Assembly (NCBI GenBank): GCA_016708125.1
Contig: JADJGF010000001.1
Coordinates: 2,378,001 to 2,442,000, forward strand
Length of the DNA stretch: 64,000 nucleotides
Direction: 5' to 3'
From: Ignavibacteriota bacterium
GTDB taxonomy: Bacteria > Bacteroidota > Ignavibacteria > Ignavibacteriales > Melioribacteraceae
In this document: piece after piece, positions 52,814-61,206 of the stretch
Layout of the letters: every line of letters starts with the position of its first letter
Numbering within the stretch: the stretch's first letter is position 1
The notes under the pieces: generated by a model
What the model saw: the letters and a program-made list of their open reading frames with translations, nothing else
Database searches by the model: none
What the model was told of the DNA's origin: nothing
Translations under genes and position numbers: made by a program

Positions 52814-54004
52814 ATGGGTCCTTTAGTTCCCGATGTAATCAGCAATGATTTAAATTTTATAATCGCTTTAGTTATTGGAGTTGCGTTTGGTGCAATTTTA
52901 GAGCAAGCCGGATTTTCAACTTCTAAAAAATTGGTGGGATTATTTTACGGTTATGATTTTACTGTCTTGCGTGTATTTTTTACTGCGGGACTTGTAGCAA
53001 TGTTCGGAATTATAATGTTAGATCATTGGGGATATTTAGATGTAAATCTAATTTATATAAATCCAACATTTGTAGGTGCAGCAATTGCTGGTGGATTAAT
53101 TATGGGTTTAGGATTTGTGATTGGCGGATTTTGTCCCGGAACTTCCGTGTGTGCAGCCGCCATTGGTAAAATTGATGCAATGTATTTTATCTTAGGTTCT
53201 GTTATAGGAATTTTAATTTTCGCAGAAGGTTATCCTCTTTGGGAAGATTTTTATAAAGCTTATAATTTTGGCGGAATAAGAATTTTTGATACTTTCGGAA
53301 TTTCACAATCATTATTTGCATTTATTTTAACTTCAATTGCGCTATTAACTTTTTGGGCAACTTCAATTATTGAAAATAAAGTTAACGGAATTTCTAAACC
53401 AGTAATTCGATTTACTCCATATTATTTGGGATTAACAGCAGTTGGAATTTTTATCGCAATTTCTGCTTTTATGTTTCCACCAAAAAAAGCTGGATTATTA
53501 GAAATGGTTGAAAATTTAGAATTTGTAAATTCATATCCGCTTAATGAAATTACTTCTGATGAATTAGCTTACAGAATGATGGAACGTGATAAAAAATTAC
53601 AAGTTTTTGATTTTAGAACTTCAGATGAATATAGAAAACAAAGTTTACCGAATTCAATTTTATTTTCTATAGATAATTTTTTTGAGAAAGAACCAAATAG
53701 ATTTTTGAGCTTGGCAAATAGAACAAATGTATTTGTAGCAAATGACGAAATGGTAGAAAGAAAAATTGCAATTATTGCTAAAGAACTTGGTTACAATAAT
53801 ATTAAAATACTTTCCGGCGGAATAAAAACTTTTGATAAACTTATTTTGAATTTTGATAATACACAAACTCCACAAAATAAAGTTGAAGAAACAACATTTG
53901 CATTTAGAGAAAAAGCTTCTTTGGTAATTCCGGAAATGATTAAAAACAATAAGCCAAAAGGCGGTGTTGAGAAAAAATTAAAAAGAGTTGTTGGGGGATG
54001 TTAG
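52814..54004 (+). CDS. YeeE/YedE second half fused to a rhodanese-like domain, C-terminal Cys (copy 1)
   Basis: Residues about 1-225 of this 396-residue protein form the second YeeE/YedE half (helices, and 'GGFCPGTSVCAAAIGKIDA' with the pore Cys). A membrane span and a rhodanese-like domain (about 245-365) follow. That domain keeps the fold landmarks 'VFDFRTSDEY' and 'LGYNNIKILSGGIKTF', but the active-site loop region 'FVANDEMVERKIA' has no cysteine. The protein ends in a basic tail 'KKLKRVVGGC' with a terminal Cys. I infer that the terminal Cys may replace the missing catalytic one. It is 12 bases after the first half. Confidence 0.87.
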   Translation: MGPLVPDVISNDLNFIIALVIGVAFGAILEQAGFSTSKKLVGLFYGYDFTVLRVFFTAGLVAMFGIIMLDHWGYLDVNLIYINPTFVGAAIAGGLIMGLGFVIGGFCPGTSVCAAAIGKIDAMYFILGSVIGILIFAEGYPLWEDFYKAYNFGGIRIFDTFGISQSLFAFILTSIALLTFWATSIIENKVNGISKPVIRFTPYYLGLTAVGIFIAISAFMFPPKKAGLLEMVENLEFVNSYPLNEITSDELAYRMMERDKKLQVFDFRTSDEYRKQSLPNSILFSIDNFFEKEPNRFLSLANRTNVFVANDEMVERKIAIIAKELGYNNIKILSGGIKTFDKLILNFDNTQTPQNKVEETTFAFREKASLVIPEMIKNNKPKGGVEKKLKRVVGGC

Positions 54005-54035
54005 TATTTAGGGAATTGTAATTATAAGATTTTTC

Positions 54036-55172
54036 TTATTCATAATAAGAAATTAATTGTGCTCTTCCTGAACCGCCTTCACTTTCCCAAAATGGTTCAG
54101 TTAATGCAGTTCCGCTAGGTTTGTAGAATACATTAACAGTTCCATTAAAATTGAAATATCCTTTTGCAGTAGCAAGTCCGTGCAACTGACTGTTATTACC
54201 AAAATTAATATTACTTTTAGAAAGTAGTTGTGCACTTACGGAAACATTATCGTGTAGATTAATATCTCCATTTGCATAAATAGCTAAATTATTTTGGGCT
54301 CCGCTCGGCGAGCTAATTGTGACATTCTCTTGACAAATAACATTTCCAGTTACAATGAAAATTCCATAACCGGTCATATTCGCTTTAAGAATTAAATCGC
54401 CTTCAACATAATAAATTACTGGATTTGCTTCAGTTCCCAAAGTTTGATTACCGGAAATTATTAAATTTCCAGTTGCAGAATTTGTTGCTTTGCTTTGATA
54501 ATCCGATGCATTAAATAATGGAATATCTACTGTTGGGGCTTGATAGTGTGTAACTCCTCCGCTGGGATTATTATTTGGTTTAAAAGTTAAATCCATATTT
54601 TCCGGAGGATTTGAAACAACACTTCCAGAATATGAACCAAATCCATCAATTGAGTTTGTTCCGTTTAATTGAATGTTTCCATTTGTATGAAAATTCGAAT
54701 TCCAACTTGAATTTCCATCATCTGTAATGTGTAGATTTCCATTTATGCTTGCAGTATTTCCACATAACATTGAATAATTAAAAAATTCTGGCGGGCCACT
54801 TGTAACTCCAGTAACTTGCACCACACATTTTATAGTATCTTCCATTTCATCAACAATTCCAATAGATTCAATTTCATAGTGGTCTGTTAAACTCATATTT
54901 GGTCCATTTGGAAATTGACTATTAGTTGAAGAAACTGAAATTAATAATGATCCAATATTTAAAGATATTTCGGAACCACTCCAATCCTTATTTAATGAGA
55001 GTTCTTTGGTTGCAATATCAATTCCGCTTGCGGCTAAATTTCTTGCCTGTGTTTTATCGTAATAATTAAAAATTTTATTTAGAACTCTTGAATCACTATT
55101 TAAATTACTTAAATTAATTAGTGTAAAAATTCCTCCAATTCCTAAAACCACTATTAAAATCATTTTTCCCAT
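54036..55172 (-). CDS. PilX-like/DUF7305-type surface assembly protein
   Basis: This 378-residue protein has an N-terminal hydrophobic helix ('MGKMILIVVLGIGGIFTLI'), a pilin-like amphipathic stretch 'KTQARNLAASGIDIATKELS', and a C-terminal region of beta-helix-like short repeats ('NGNIQLNGTNSIDG', 'NGDINLHDNVSVSAQL', 'NINFGNNSQLHG'). That pattern is seen in bactofilin-like and DUF7305/PilX C-terminal regions. It probably belongs to a type IV pilus or secretion machine at the membrane. It is the third gene of a minus-strand trio. Confidence 0.6.
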   Translation of the reverse strand: MGKMILIVVLGIGGIFTLINLSNLNSDSRVLNKIFNYYDKTQARNLAASGIDIATKELSLNKDWSGSEISLNIGSLLISVSSTNSQFPNGPNMSLTDHYEIESIGIVDEMEDTIKCVVQVTGVTSGPPEFFNYSMLCGNTASINGNLHITDDGNSSWNSNFHTNGNIQLNGTNSIDGFGSYSGSVVSNPPENMDLTFKPNNNPSGGVTHYQAPTVDIPLFNASDYQSKATNSATGNLIISGNQTLGTEANPVIYYVEGDLILKANMTGYGIFIVTGNVICQENVTISSPSGAQNNLAIYANGDINLHDNVSVSAQLLSKSNINFGNNSQLHGLATAKGYFNFNGTVNVFYKPSGTALTEPFWESEGGSGRAQLISYYE

Positions 55173-55175
55173 ATT

Positions 55176-55685
55176 CTAATTCTTAATAAAATAAATTTCT
55201 TCAAAATATGATGCAGCAAAAAATGTTGTATCATTTAATTGATTTTTACTGTTTAATGCAATCTTGAGATTAATACTGTTTATTTTTGATAATAGATTTG
55301 TTATTGTATTACTTGAATCATAAACAGTAATACTAAATTTAGAAACATTTGGAATTAAAAAAGTTTTTTGACCGGGATTTACCAATCTTGTTAATCCATT
55401 ATCAAAATAATAGTGAATTGTATCAAGAATTCCATTATTATCTAAATCAGCCTTAAATCTAATATTTGTTGAATCAAACTCAATAATTGGAATTGAACCG
55501 GCTCTGTAACCAATTTTACTAAAATCATATTCAACAATTTCTTCTAATGAAAATGTTGAGATTGTGTTAATTTCATTTATCGTTTTAGAATTAAAAAAAT
55601 TGCTATAAAAGATAGAATAGCCAATTAGAAGTGATAAAATAACACCACCAATTATTGTTGATATTGTTAATTCTAAATTATTCAT
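55176..55685 (-). CDS. pilin-like membrane protein without leader peptide
   Basis: This 169-residue protein begins 'MNNLELTISTIIGGVILSLLIGYSIFYSNFF', a single membrane helix near the N-terminus, followed by a mixed globular part with 'DNNGILDTIHYYFDNGLTRLV'. It is likely a minor pseudopilin of PulJ/GspJ size, but the basic leader and G/A-F-x-x-x-E processing site are not evident. It lies between the other two pilin-like genes, 3 bases before the PilX-like gene and 1 base after the first. Confidence 0.55.
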   Translation of the reverse strand: MNNLELTISTIIGGVILSLLIGYSIFYSNFFNSKTINEINTISTFSLEEIVEYDFSKIGYRAGSIPIIEFDSTNIRFKADLDNNGILDTIHYYFDNGLTRLVNPGQKTFLIPNVSKFSITVYDSSNTITNLLSKINSINLKIALNSKNQLNDTTFFAASYFEEIYFIKN

Positions 55686-55686
55686 T

Positions 55687-56160
55687 TCAATAAGCCGTAT
55701 AATAATAGAGTTTTACAGTATCAATTAGCGATATTGATGAAACATATACACTAATTTTTTTTGTTCTTGTTGGAATTGTAGATTTATATTCCAAATTAAT
55801 ACTGCGTACATAAGAAACGCCAACTTTTAAATTATAAGCACCCATATCATTATTAACAGTAGTTTGATAATTATTAAAATCATCTACATCATCAAAAGTA
55901 TTATAAACTTCGTTACCATCAGATTTCAATAAATTACTAAAACCCGTACTGTCAGTAGGAATTGAAGCAATACAATTCTCATCAAAACTTTTTGAAGAAA
56001 TTTCTTTTATAAATTTTTGACCAATACTAATTGCGGTTGTAATTTTACCAGCTTCTGCAGTTCTCTCTGAGGAAGAATTAATTTGCTTTGTTGAATTAAC
56101 AATTAAAGTTGCTGTTAATACAACTGCACCAATTACAAGGATTATGTGATTTCCCCCCAT
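55687..56160 (-). CDS. pilin-like membrane protein, first gene of a trio
   Basis: This 157-residue protein starts 'MGGNHIILVIGAVVLTATLIVNSTKQINSSSE', a short N-terminus and one membrane helix, then about 120 residues that resemble a pseudopilin headpiece ('KTSIGQKFIKEISSKSFDE'-like region, late strands 'TKKISVYVSSISL'). The ATG at 56160, with an AGGA site 7 bases upstream, is preferred over the TTG two codons earlier. No recognised prepilin leader. The trio lies between the two sulfur sub-clusters, on the opposite strand. Confidence 0.55.
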   Translation of the reverse strand: MGGNHIILVIGAVVLTATLIVNSTKQINSSSERTAEAGKITTAISIGQKFIKEISSKSFDENCIASIPTDSTGFSNLLKSDGNEVYNTFDDVDDFNNYQTTVNNDMGAYNLKVGVSYVRSINLEYKSTIPTRTKKISVYVSSISLIDTVKLYYYTAY

Positions 56161-56419
56161 TCTCAAATCCTATTTTTTAAATACTATTTTTTTAATACTA
56201 CATAAAACGATATACTATCGAAAAAAAAATGAATAATTAAATAGATTTTTATAATAAATAAGTAGAACATTATTTATTTTGCAAACAATTTTAAAAGGAC
56301 TGAATCTATTAAATTTCTTAAAATAAATAAAACACCTTTTGTCTTATCCAAAATTTTAGAAAATATTTTACAATAGAACTAGAAATTTTAATAAAAGCTA
56401 ATATTTAAAATTGGCAAGA

Positions 56420-56445
56420 AAGTTGATATGTATAAATATCAACTT
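56420..56445. promoter_or_regulatory. perfect 26-bp dyad before the MerR gene
   Basis: AAGTTGATAT (56420-56429) and ATATCAACTT (56436-56445) are perfect 10-base arms with a 6-base spacer, ending 12 bases before the MerR start. The following CTTTTG (56443-56448) resembles a -7 element (AACTTTTG, one base off TAnnTTTG). It is probably the operator of the MerR regulator itself. A related 26-bp site lies before the Crp/Fnr gene. The rest of the 297-base gap 56161-56457 shows nothing clear. Confidence 0.6.
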
Positions 56446-56457
56446 TTGTGGATTTAA

Positions 56458-56901
56458 ATGGAAATTTCTATAGATAAAAAAACTCCAATTTATCCAATCA
56501 GAACAGCCGCACAAATTCTTGGAATTTCCGTTCCAACTCTCAGAATGTACGAAAAAGAAGGTTTAATAATTCCACATAAATCAGATGGAAATCAAAGAGT
56601 TTATTCCGAAGACGATTTGGAAAGATTAAGATGTATTCGTCGGGCGATTAACGAATCGAAAATCAGTATAAACGGAATCAAAACAATTTACTCACTAATT
56701 CCTTGCTGGGAAGTTGTAAAATGTACAGAAGAAGACCGAAAAGTTTGTGATGCTTTTAAGAGTCATCAGCAACCTTGCTGGACATTCACTCACCCAAATA
56801 CAACTTGCGAAAACCGAAACTGTAGAGAATGCGAAGTTTATAATGAATTTTCGCAATGCGGGGCAATAAAAGATTTAATTAAGAAAATATCGGGATTATA
56901 A
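56458..56901 (+). CDS. MerR-family regulator with cysteine-rich two-CW domain
   Basis: This 147-residue regulator has a MerR winged helix ('IRTAAQILGISVPTLRMYEKEGLI', residues about 12-35, then 'RVYSEDDLERLRCIRRAI'). In place of the usual coiled-coil ligand domain, the C-terminal 65 residues contain the two-CW pattern 'PCWEVVKC', 'VCDAF', 'QPCWTF', 'CENRNCRECEVY' and 'FSQCG'. The Cys-rich part probably binds a metal or iron-sulfur cluster and senses redox or sulfur state (inference). It starts the Mo-enzyme operon, 3 bases before the catalytic subunit. Confidence 0.87.
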   Translation: MEISIDKKTPIYPIRTAAQILGISVPTLRMYEKEGLIIPHKSDGNQRVYSEDDLERLRCIRRAINESKISINGIKTIYSLIPCWEVVKCTEEDRKVCDAFKSHQQPCWTFTHPNTTCENRNCRECEVYNEFSQCGAIKDLIKKISGL

Positions 56902-56904
56902 TTT

Positions 56905-59115
56905 ATGAATTCATTATCACGAAGAAGATTCTTAAAAATTACCGGAGCAACTTTTGGAGCCGCCGTAGCCGTAACTTCATTAAGTGAAGTTGTAAAAGGT
57001 GCAGAAAAAGTTGAAATTGAATCCGGAAAAAAAGTTAAGGGTATTCAGAAAATTCCAACTTACTGCGATTTATGTTTTTGGAAATGCGGCGCAATTGCAT
57101 ATTTGAAAGACGGAGAACTTTGGAAAATTGAAGGGAATCCCAAAGATCCTTTAAGCAACGGAAGATTGTGCCCAAGAGGAACCGGAGGAATTGGAGTTTA
57201 TTCAGATTCTGATAGACTTAAAGCTCCGTTAATTAGAAAAGGTGAAAGAGGAAAAGAAGAATTTGTTCAAGTAACTTGGGATGAAGCTCTTGATTACATT
57301 GCCGAGAAAATGAAAAAAAATAAGTCGGAATTTGGACCCGAATCTATGGTTTTATTTAGTCACGGAATTGGAGGAAATTTTTTACAACATTTATTTAATG
57401 CTTATGGAAGTCCGAATATAACTGCTCCATCTTTTACACAATGTCGCGGTCCGAGAGAAGTTGGATTTGAATTAACATTTGGAGATGTAGTTGGTTCACC
57501 CGAAAGAACAGATATTCAAAATGCAAAATGTTTGGTATTAATTGGTTCGCATCTTGGCGAAAATATGCACAATACACAAGTTCAAGAATTTGCTGAAGCA
57601 GTAGAAAAGGGTGCAACAATAATTACAGTTGATCCAAGATTTTCCGTCGCTGCAAGCAAATCGAAATATTATCTGCCAATAAAACCCGGAACCGATCTTG
57701 CATTAATTTTAGCTTGGATGAATGTTATAGTTTCAGAAAAATTATATGATAAAGAATTTGTAGAAAATTACGGATTTGGTTTTGATCAATTTGCGTATGA
57801 GATTTCCCAATACACACCGGAGTGGGCTTATATTGAAACTTCGATCGAACCCGATATTATTAGAGAAACTGCGTACGAAATGGCAAGATATAAACCGGCA
57901 ACTTTAATTCATCCGGGAAGACACACAACTTGGTACGGAGATGATACTCAAAGAAGCAGAGCAATTGCACTTTTGAATGCTTTGATGGGAAATTGGGGAA
58001 AGAAAGGCGGATTTTATATTCCATACAATTACAGTATTCCTAAATATCCATATCCGGCTTACCCGAAACCACTACGTGAAGCTGCGGATAATCCGAATCG
58101 AAAATATCCGTTTGCAGAAGGTGAAAAAAGTTCAAGCGGAATGCGCGATGCTACATTGACCGAAAATCCTTATTCTATAAAAGGTTGGTTTATTTATGCA
58201 ACAAATCTTTTGCAAGCTTTACCAAATATGCAAGAAACAATAGATGCAATTCAGAAATTAGATTTGATGGTTGTAGTTGATGTAGTTCCAAGTGAAATTG
58301 CCGGATATGCCGATGTAGTTTTGCCGGAATCAGTTTATTTGGAAAGATATGATGATTTGAATACTTCGTCATTTAAAGAAGGATTTGTCGGTTTGCGCCA
58401 ACCGGTAATAGATTCTCCTAATGATCAAAAACCAAATTGGTGGATTGCAAAACAACTCGCAAATAAACTTAGCTTAGGAAAATATTTTCCTTGGAAAAAT
58501 GTTGAAGAATATCTTGATACAAGATTGAAAAGTGCGGGATTGAGTTTAGCGGAATTAAAAGAAAAAGGTATAATAAAAGCTCCTCAACAGCATATTTATT
58601 ATGGAGAAAATGATGTTCCGGAATTTTATACACAATCCGGAAAAGTTGAATTTTATTCAATTCCACTAAAAGATGCGGGTTTTGATCCCGTTCCCAAATA
58701 TACCAAACCTGAAGAACCGCCAGCCGGATATTTTAGATTATTATTTGGAAGAGCACCGGTTCATACTTTTAGCAAAACTTTATCAAACAGATTTTTATCA
58801 GATTTGATGAGTGAAAATGAGTTGTGGTTAAATTCTGATATTGCAAAAAGATTGGGAATTAATAATGGTGAATATGTAAAATTAAAAAATCAAGATGGAG
58901 TTATAAGCAATAAAATCAAGGTTAAAGCTACGGAAAGAATTAGAACAGATTGCGTTTATATGGTTCACGGTTTTGGACAAAAAGCAAAAATGTATAGACA
59001 GACTTTCAATAAAGGTGCAAGCGATGCACAGCTTGTTACAAAATATAAAGTTGATCCATTGATGGGCGGAACGGGAATGAATGTAAATTTTGTAACTATT
59101 GTGTTGGAGGCATAA
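56905..59115 (+). CDS. Tat-exported Mo reductase catalytic subunit, thiosulfate/polysulfide type (PhsA/PsrA-like)
   Basis: This 736-residue bis-MGD enzyme begins with a Tat signal ('SRRRFLKITGATFGAA'). The [4Fe-4S] ligands are Cys54, Cys57, Cys61 and Cys89 ('CDLCFWKC' ... 'RLCPRG'). The active-site Mo ligand is Cys180 in 'SFTQCRGPREVG', where PsrA/PhsA enzymes have Cys rather than Ser. C-terminal 'GGTGMNVNFV' belongs to the fourth domain. It probably reduces polysulfide or thiosulfate (or acts in reverse) in the periplasm. It is followed directly by the FeS and NrfD subunits. The subfamily substrate cannot be settled by eye. Confidence 0.9.
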   Translation: MNSLSRRRFLKITGATFGAAVAVTSLSEVVKGAEKVEIESGKKVKGIQKIPTYCDLCFWKCGAIAYLKDGELWKIEGNPKDPLSNGRLCPRGTGGIGVYSDSDRLKAPLIRKGERGKEEFVQVTWDEALDYIAEKMKKNKSEFGPESMVLFSHGIGGNFLQHLFNAYGSPNITAPSFTQCRGPREVGFELTFGDVVGSPERTDIQNAKCLVLIGSHLGENMHNTQVQEFAEAVEKGATIITVDPRFSVAASKSKYYLPIKPGTDLALILAWMNVIVSEKLYDKEFVENYGFGFDQFAYEISQYTPEWAYIETSIEPDIIRETAYEMARYKPATLIHPGRHTTWYGDDTQRSRAIALLNALMGNWGKKGGFYIPYNYSIPKYPYPAYPKPLREAADNPNRKYPFAEGEKSSSGMRDATLTENPYSIKGWFIYATNLLQALPNMQETIDAIQKLDLMVVVDVVPSEIAGYADVVLPESVYLERYDDLNTSSFKEGFVGLRQPVIDSPNDQKPNWWIAKQLANKLSLGKYFPWKNVEEYLDTRLKSAGLSLAELKEKGIIKAPQQHIYYGENDVPEFYTQSGKVEFYSIPLKDAGFDPVPKYTKPEEPPAGYFRLLFGRAPVHTFSKTLSNRFLSDLMSENELWLNSDIAKRLGINNGEYVKLKNQDGVISNKIKVKATERIRTDCVYMVHGFGQKAKMYRQTFNKGASDAQLVTKYKVDPLMGGTGMNVNFVTIVLEA

Positions 59116-59655
59116 ATGGCAAGATACGGAATGGTTATCGATACAAAAAAATGTGTAGGATGTCAAGATTGTGTAATTGCTTGTCAAGCTGAAAATAATG
59201 TTCCGCAAGGATTTTGCAGAGATTGGATTACGACAGAATCAACTGGAAAATTCCCATCAATTAGTTTAGAAATCAGAACAGAAAGATGTAATCATTGCAC
59301 AGACGCACCATGCGTTTCATGCTGTCCAACCGGCGCAAGTCATTATCATGATATTGGTGGAGTAGTTTTAGTAAATCACGATGAATGTATTGGATGTAAA
59401 GCTTGTATTGCTTCTTGTCCTTATGATGCACGATATGTTCATCCCGAAGGTTATGTTGATAAATGTACATTTTGCATTCACAGAGTTGAGAAAGGATTAA
59501 ATCCGGCATGTGTTTCTGTCTGCCCGACGCATTGTATGTATTTCGGAGATTTTGATGATCCTGGAAGTCAAGTAAATGAACTTTTACAATCAAGAAAATA
59601 TCATTCGCTAATTCCAGAAGCCGGAACAAAACCTAATATTTTTTATTTGATTTAG
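59116..59655 (+). CDS. four-cluster ferredoxin subunit (PsrB/PhsB-like)
   Basis: This 179-residue protein carries 16 cysteines in four [4Fe-4S] sets: 'CVGCQDCVIAC', 'CNHCTDAPCVSCCPTGA', 'CIGCKACIASCPY', and 'CTFCIHRVEKGLNPACVSVCPT'. It is the standard electron-transfer subunit between the Mo enzyme and NrfD-type membrane anchor. It has no signal peptide and is likely exported with the Tat partner. It starts directly after the Mo-subunit stop codon (TAA then ATG), with GGAG upstream. Confidence 0.93.
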   Translation: MARYGMVIDTKKCVGCQDCVIACQAENNVPQGFCRDWITTESTGKFPSISLEIRTERCNHCTDAPCVSCCPTGASHYHDIGGVVLVNHDECIGCKACIASCPYDARYVHPEGYVDKCTFCIHRVEKGLNPACVSVCPTHCMYFGDFDDPGSQVNELLQSRKYHSLIPEAGTKPNIFYLI

Positions 59656-59664
59656 GAGATTGAG

Positions 59665-60612
59665 ATGAACGAAATTACTTCAACAAGAAATAATTACACG
59701 ATTGATCCGACACTTTCCGTATGGGGTTGGGAAATACCGGTTTATCTTTTTCTTGGCGGAATGGTTGCCGGTATGATGCTAATTTCCGGATATTTTTTAT
59801 TTAAGGGAAGACAAACTGAAAAAAATTGTTCATGTTTTTATTTGCCATATATGAGCGTGATTTTGTTGAGCATTGGAATGTTTGCATTGTTCTTGGATTT
59901 AGAACACAAACTATATGTTTGGAGATTATACACAACATTTCAAATTACTTCAGCAATGTCGTGGGGTTCATGGATTTTAGTTTTAGTATATCCAATTTTA
60001 TTGGTTAACATTTTAATAAAGCCGCCAAAATTTCTTGAAGAAAAATTTCCACAAGTTATAAATTGGAAAAAATATTTGCTTGAGAAACCAATTCTGCTGA
60101 AAAACATCGGCATAATTACAATGTTTTTTGGAGCGGGAATTGGATTATATACCGGAGTTCTGTTAAGCTCACTTGGAGCAAGACCATTATGGAGTTCGGC
60201 AATTCTTTGGTTACTGTTTTTGGTTTCCGGACTTTCCGGTGCTGCAGCTTTTGTTCATGTAATTGCTAAAGATGTTTACGAACGTGAATTGTTAGCAAAG
60301 GCTGATAATGCATTTTTAATTATTGAACTTTTCGTAATTGCTCTTTTTATTATAGGATTGAAAACTGCAACTGAAGTTCAGGCTCAGGCTGCTGATTTAC
60401 TTTTAACCGGAGAATTTGCACCAAGTTTTTGGGTTTTTGTTATTAGTATTGGAATTATTATTCCGCTAATTATTCAGCTTCTTGCCGTAAATCATAAAGT
60501 AAAACATACGGCACTTGCACCTTTAATGGTTATTGTTGGAGGATTAATTTTAAGATTTATAATTGTTTCTGCTGGTCAATACAGTCATTGGTTTAACTCA
60601 AATTTTCATTAA
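59665..60612 (+). CDS. NrfD/PsrC membrane subunit
   Basis: This 315-residue protein has about eight membrane helices, starting 'WGWEIPVYLFLGGMVAGMMLIS' as in NrfD/PsrC proteins. It has 'GIGLYTGVLLSSLGARPLW' with the quinone-site region. It anchors the Mo and FeS subunits and exchanges electrons with menaquinone. A GGAG site precedes it, 9 bases after the FeS subunit stop codon. Confidence 0.92.
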   Translation: MNEITSTRNNYTIDPTLSVWGWEIPVYLFLGGMVAGMMLISGYFLFKGRQTEKNCSCFYLPYMSVILLSIGMFALFLDLEHKLYVWRLYTTFQITSAMSWGSWILVLVYPILLVNILIKPPKFLEEKFPQVINWKKYLLEKPILLKNIGIITMFFGAGIGLYTGVLLSSLGARPLWSSAILWLLFLVSGLSGAAAFVHVIAKDVYERELLAKADNAFLIIELFVIALFIIGLKTATEVQAQAADLLLTGEFAPSFWVFVISIGIIIPLIIQLLAVNHKVKHTALAPLMVIVGGLILRFIIVSAGQYSHWFNSNFH

Positions 60613-60627
60613 TGGAGAAAATAAATT

Positions 60628-61206
60628 ATGAATGGTTTAACACACAAACTTTCACATATTTTTGAACATGGCGATCATGCTCACATTCATGTGAAAGAAA
60701 AGCCTTTCTCCAATCCATATTTTGTTGGAGTTGGATTAGGTTTAGTTTTGCTTGCGGCTTTCGTAATTATGGGAAGAGGATTAGGTGCATCCGGCGCACT
60801 TTCTACAACAGTTGCAGTTAGTGTAAATAAAATTGCTCCGGAACATGCTGCAAAAAATAGTTTTTATACGGAATATCTCGGCGATGAAAATTCAAATCCT
60901 TTTAAAGATTGGTTAGTATTTCAAATTATTGGAGTTTTGTTCGGAGGATTTATTTCCGGGATTCTTTCACATCGAGTTAAAAAAGGAATTGAGAAAGGTC
61001 CGAGAATTTCTACAAAGATGAGATTGGTTTATGCATTTATTGGTGGAGGATTATTGGGCTGGGGCGCTAAATTAGCGCGCGGTTGTATGAGCGGACAAGC
61101 TTTAGCCGGAGGCGCAGTTTTAAATTTAGGAAGCTGGATATTTATGATGATGGTTTTTGCTGGTGGTTATGCAGCAGCTTATTTCTTAAGGAGGCAATGG
61201 ATATGA
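60628..61206 (+). CDS. YeeE/YedE transporter, first half (copy 2)
   Basis: This 192-residue protein has a His-rich N-terminus 'HIFEHGDHAHIHVKEK' not found in copy 1, then helices with 'GRGLGASGALSTTV' and 'ARGCMSGQALAGGAV' (pore Cys). It aligns along most of its length with the 52289 protein. It is the first of a three-gene set with overlapping stops and starts (ATGA at 61203). The His cluster could bind a metal (inference). Confidence 0.88.
   Translation: MNGLTHKLSHIFEHGDHAHIHVKEKPFSNPYFVGVGLGLVLLAAFVIMGRGLGASGALSTTVAVSVNKIAPEHAAKNSFYTEYLGDENSNPFKDWLVFQIIGVLFGGFISGILSHRVKKGIEKGPRISTKMRLVYAFIGGGLLGWGAKLARGCMSGQALAGGAVLNLGSWIFMMMVFAGGYAAAYFLRRQWI

Noticed and set aside
52814..54004. Active thiosulfate sulfurtransferase
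   Set aside because: The loop that normally holds the catalytic Cys has none; only the C-terminal Cys is available.
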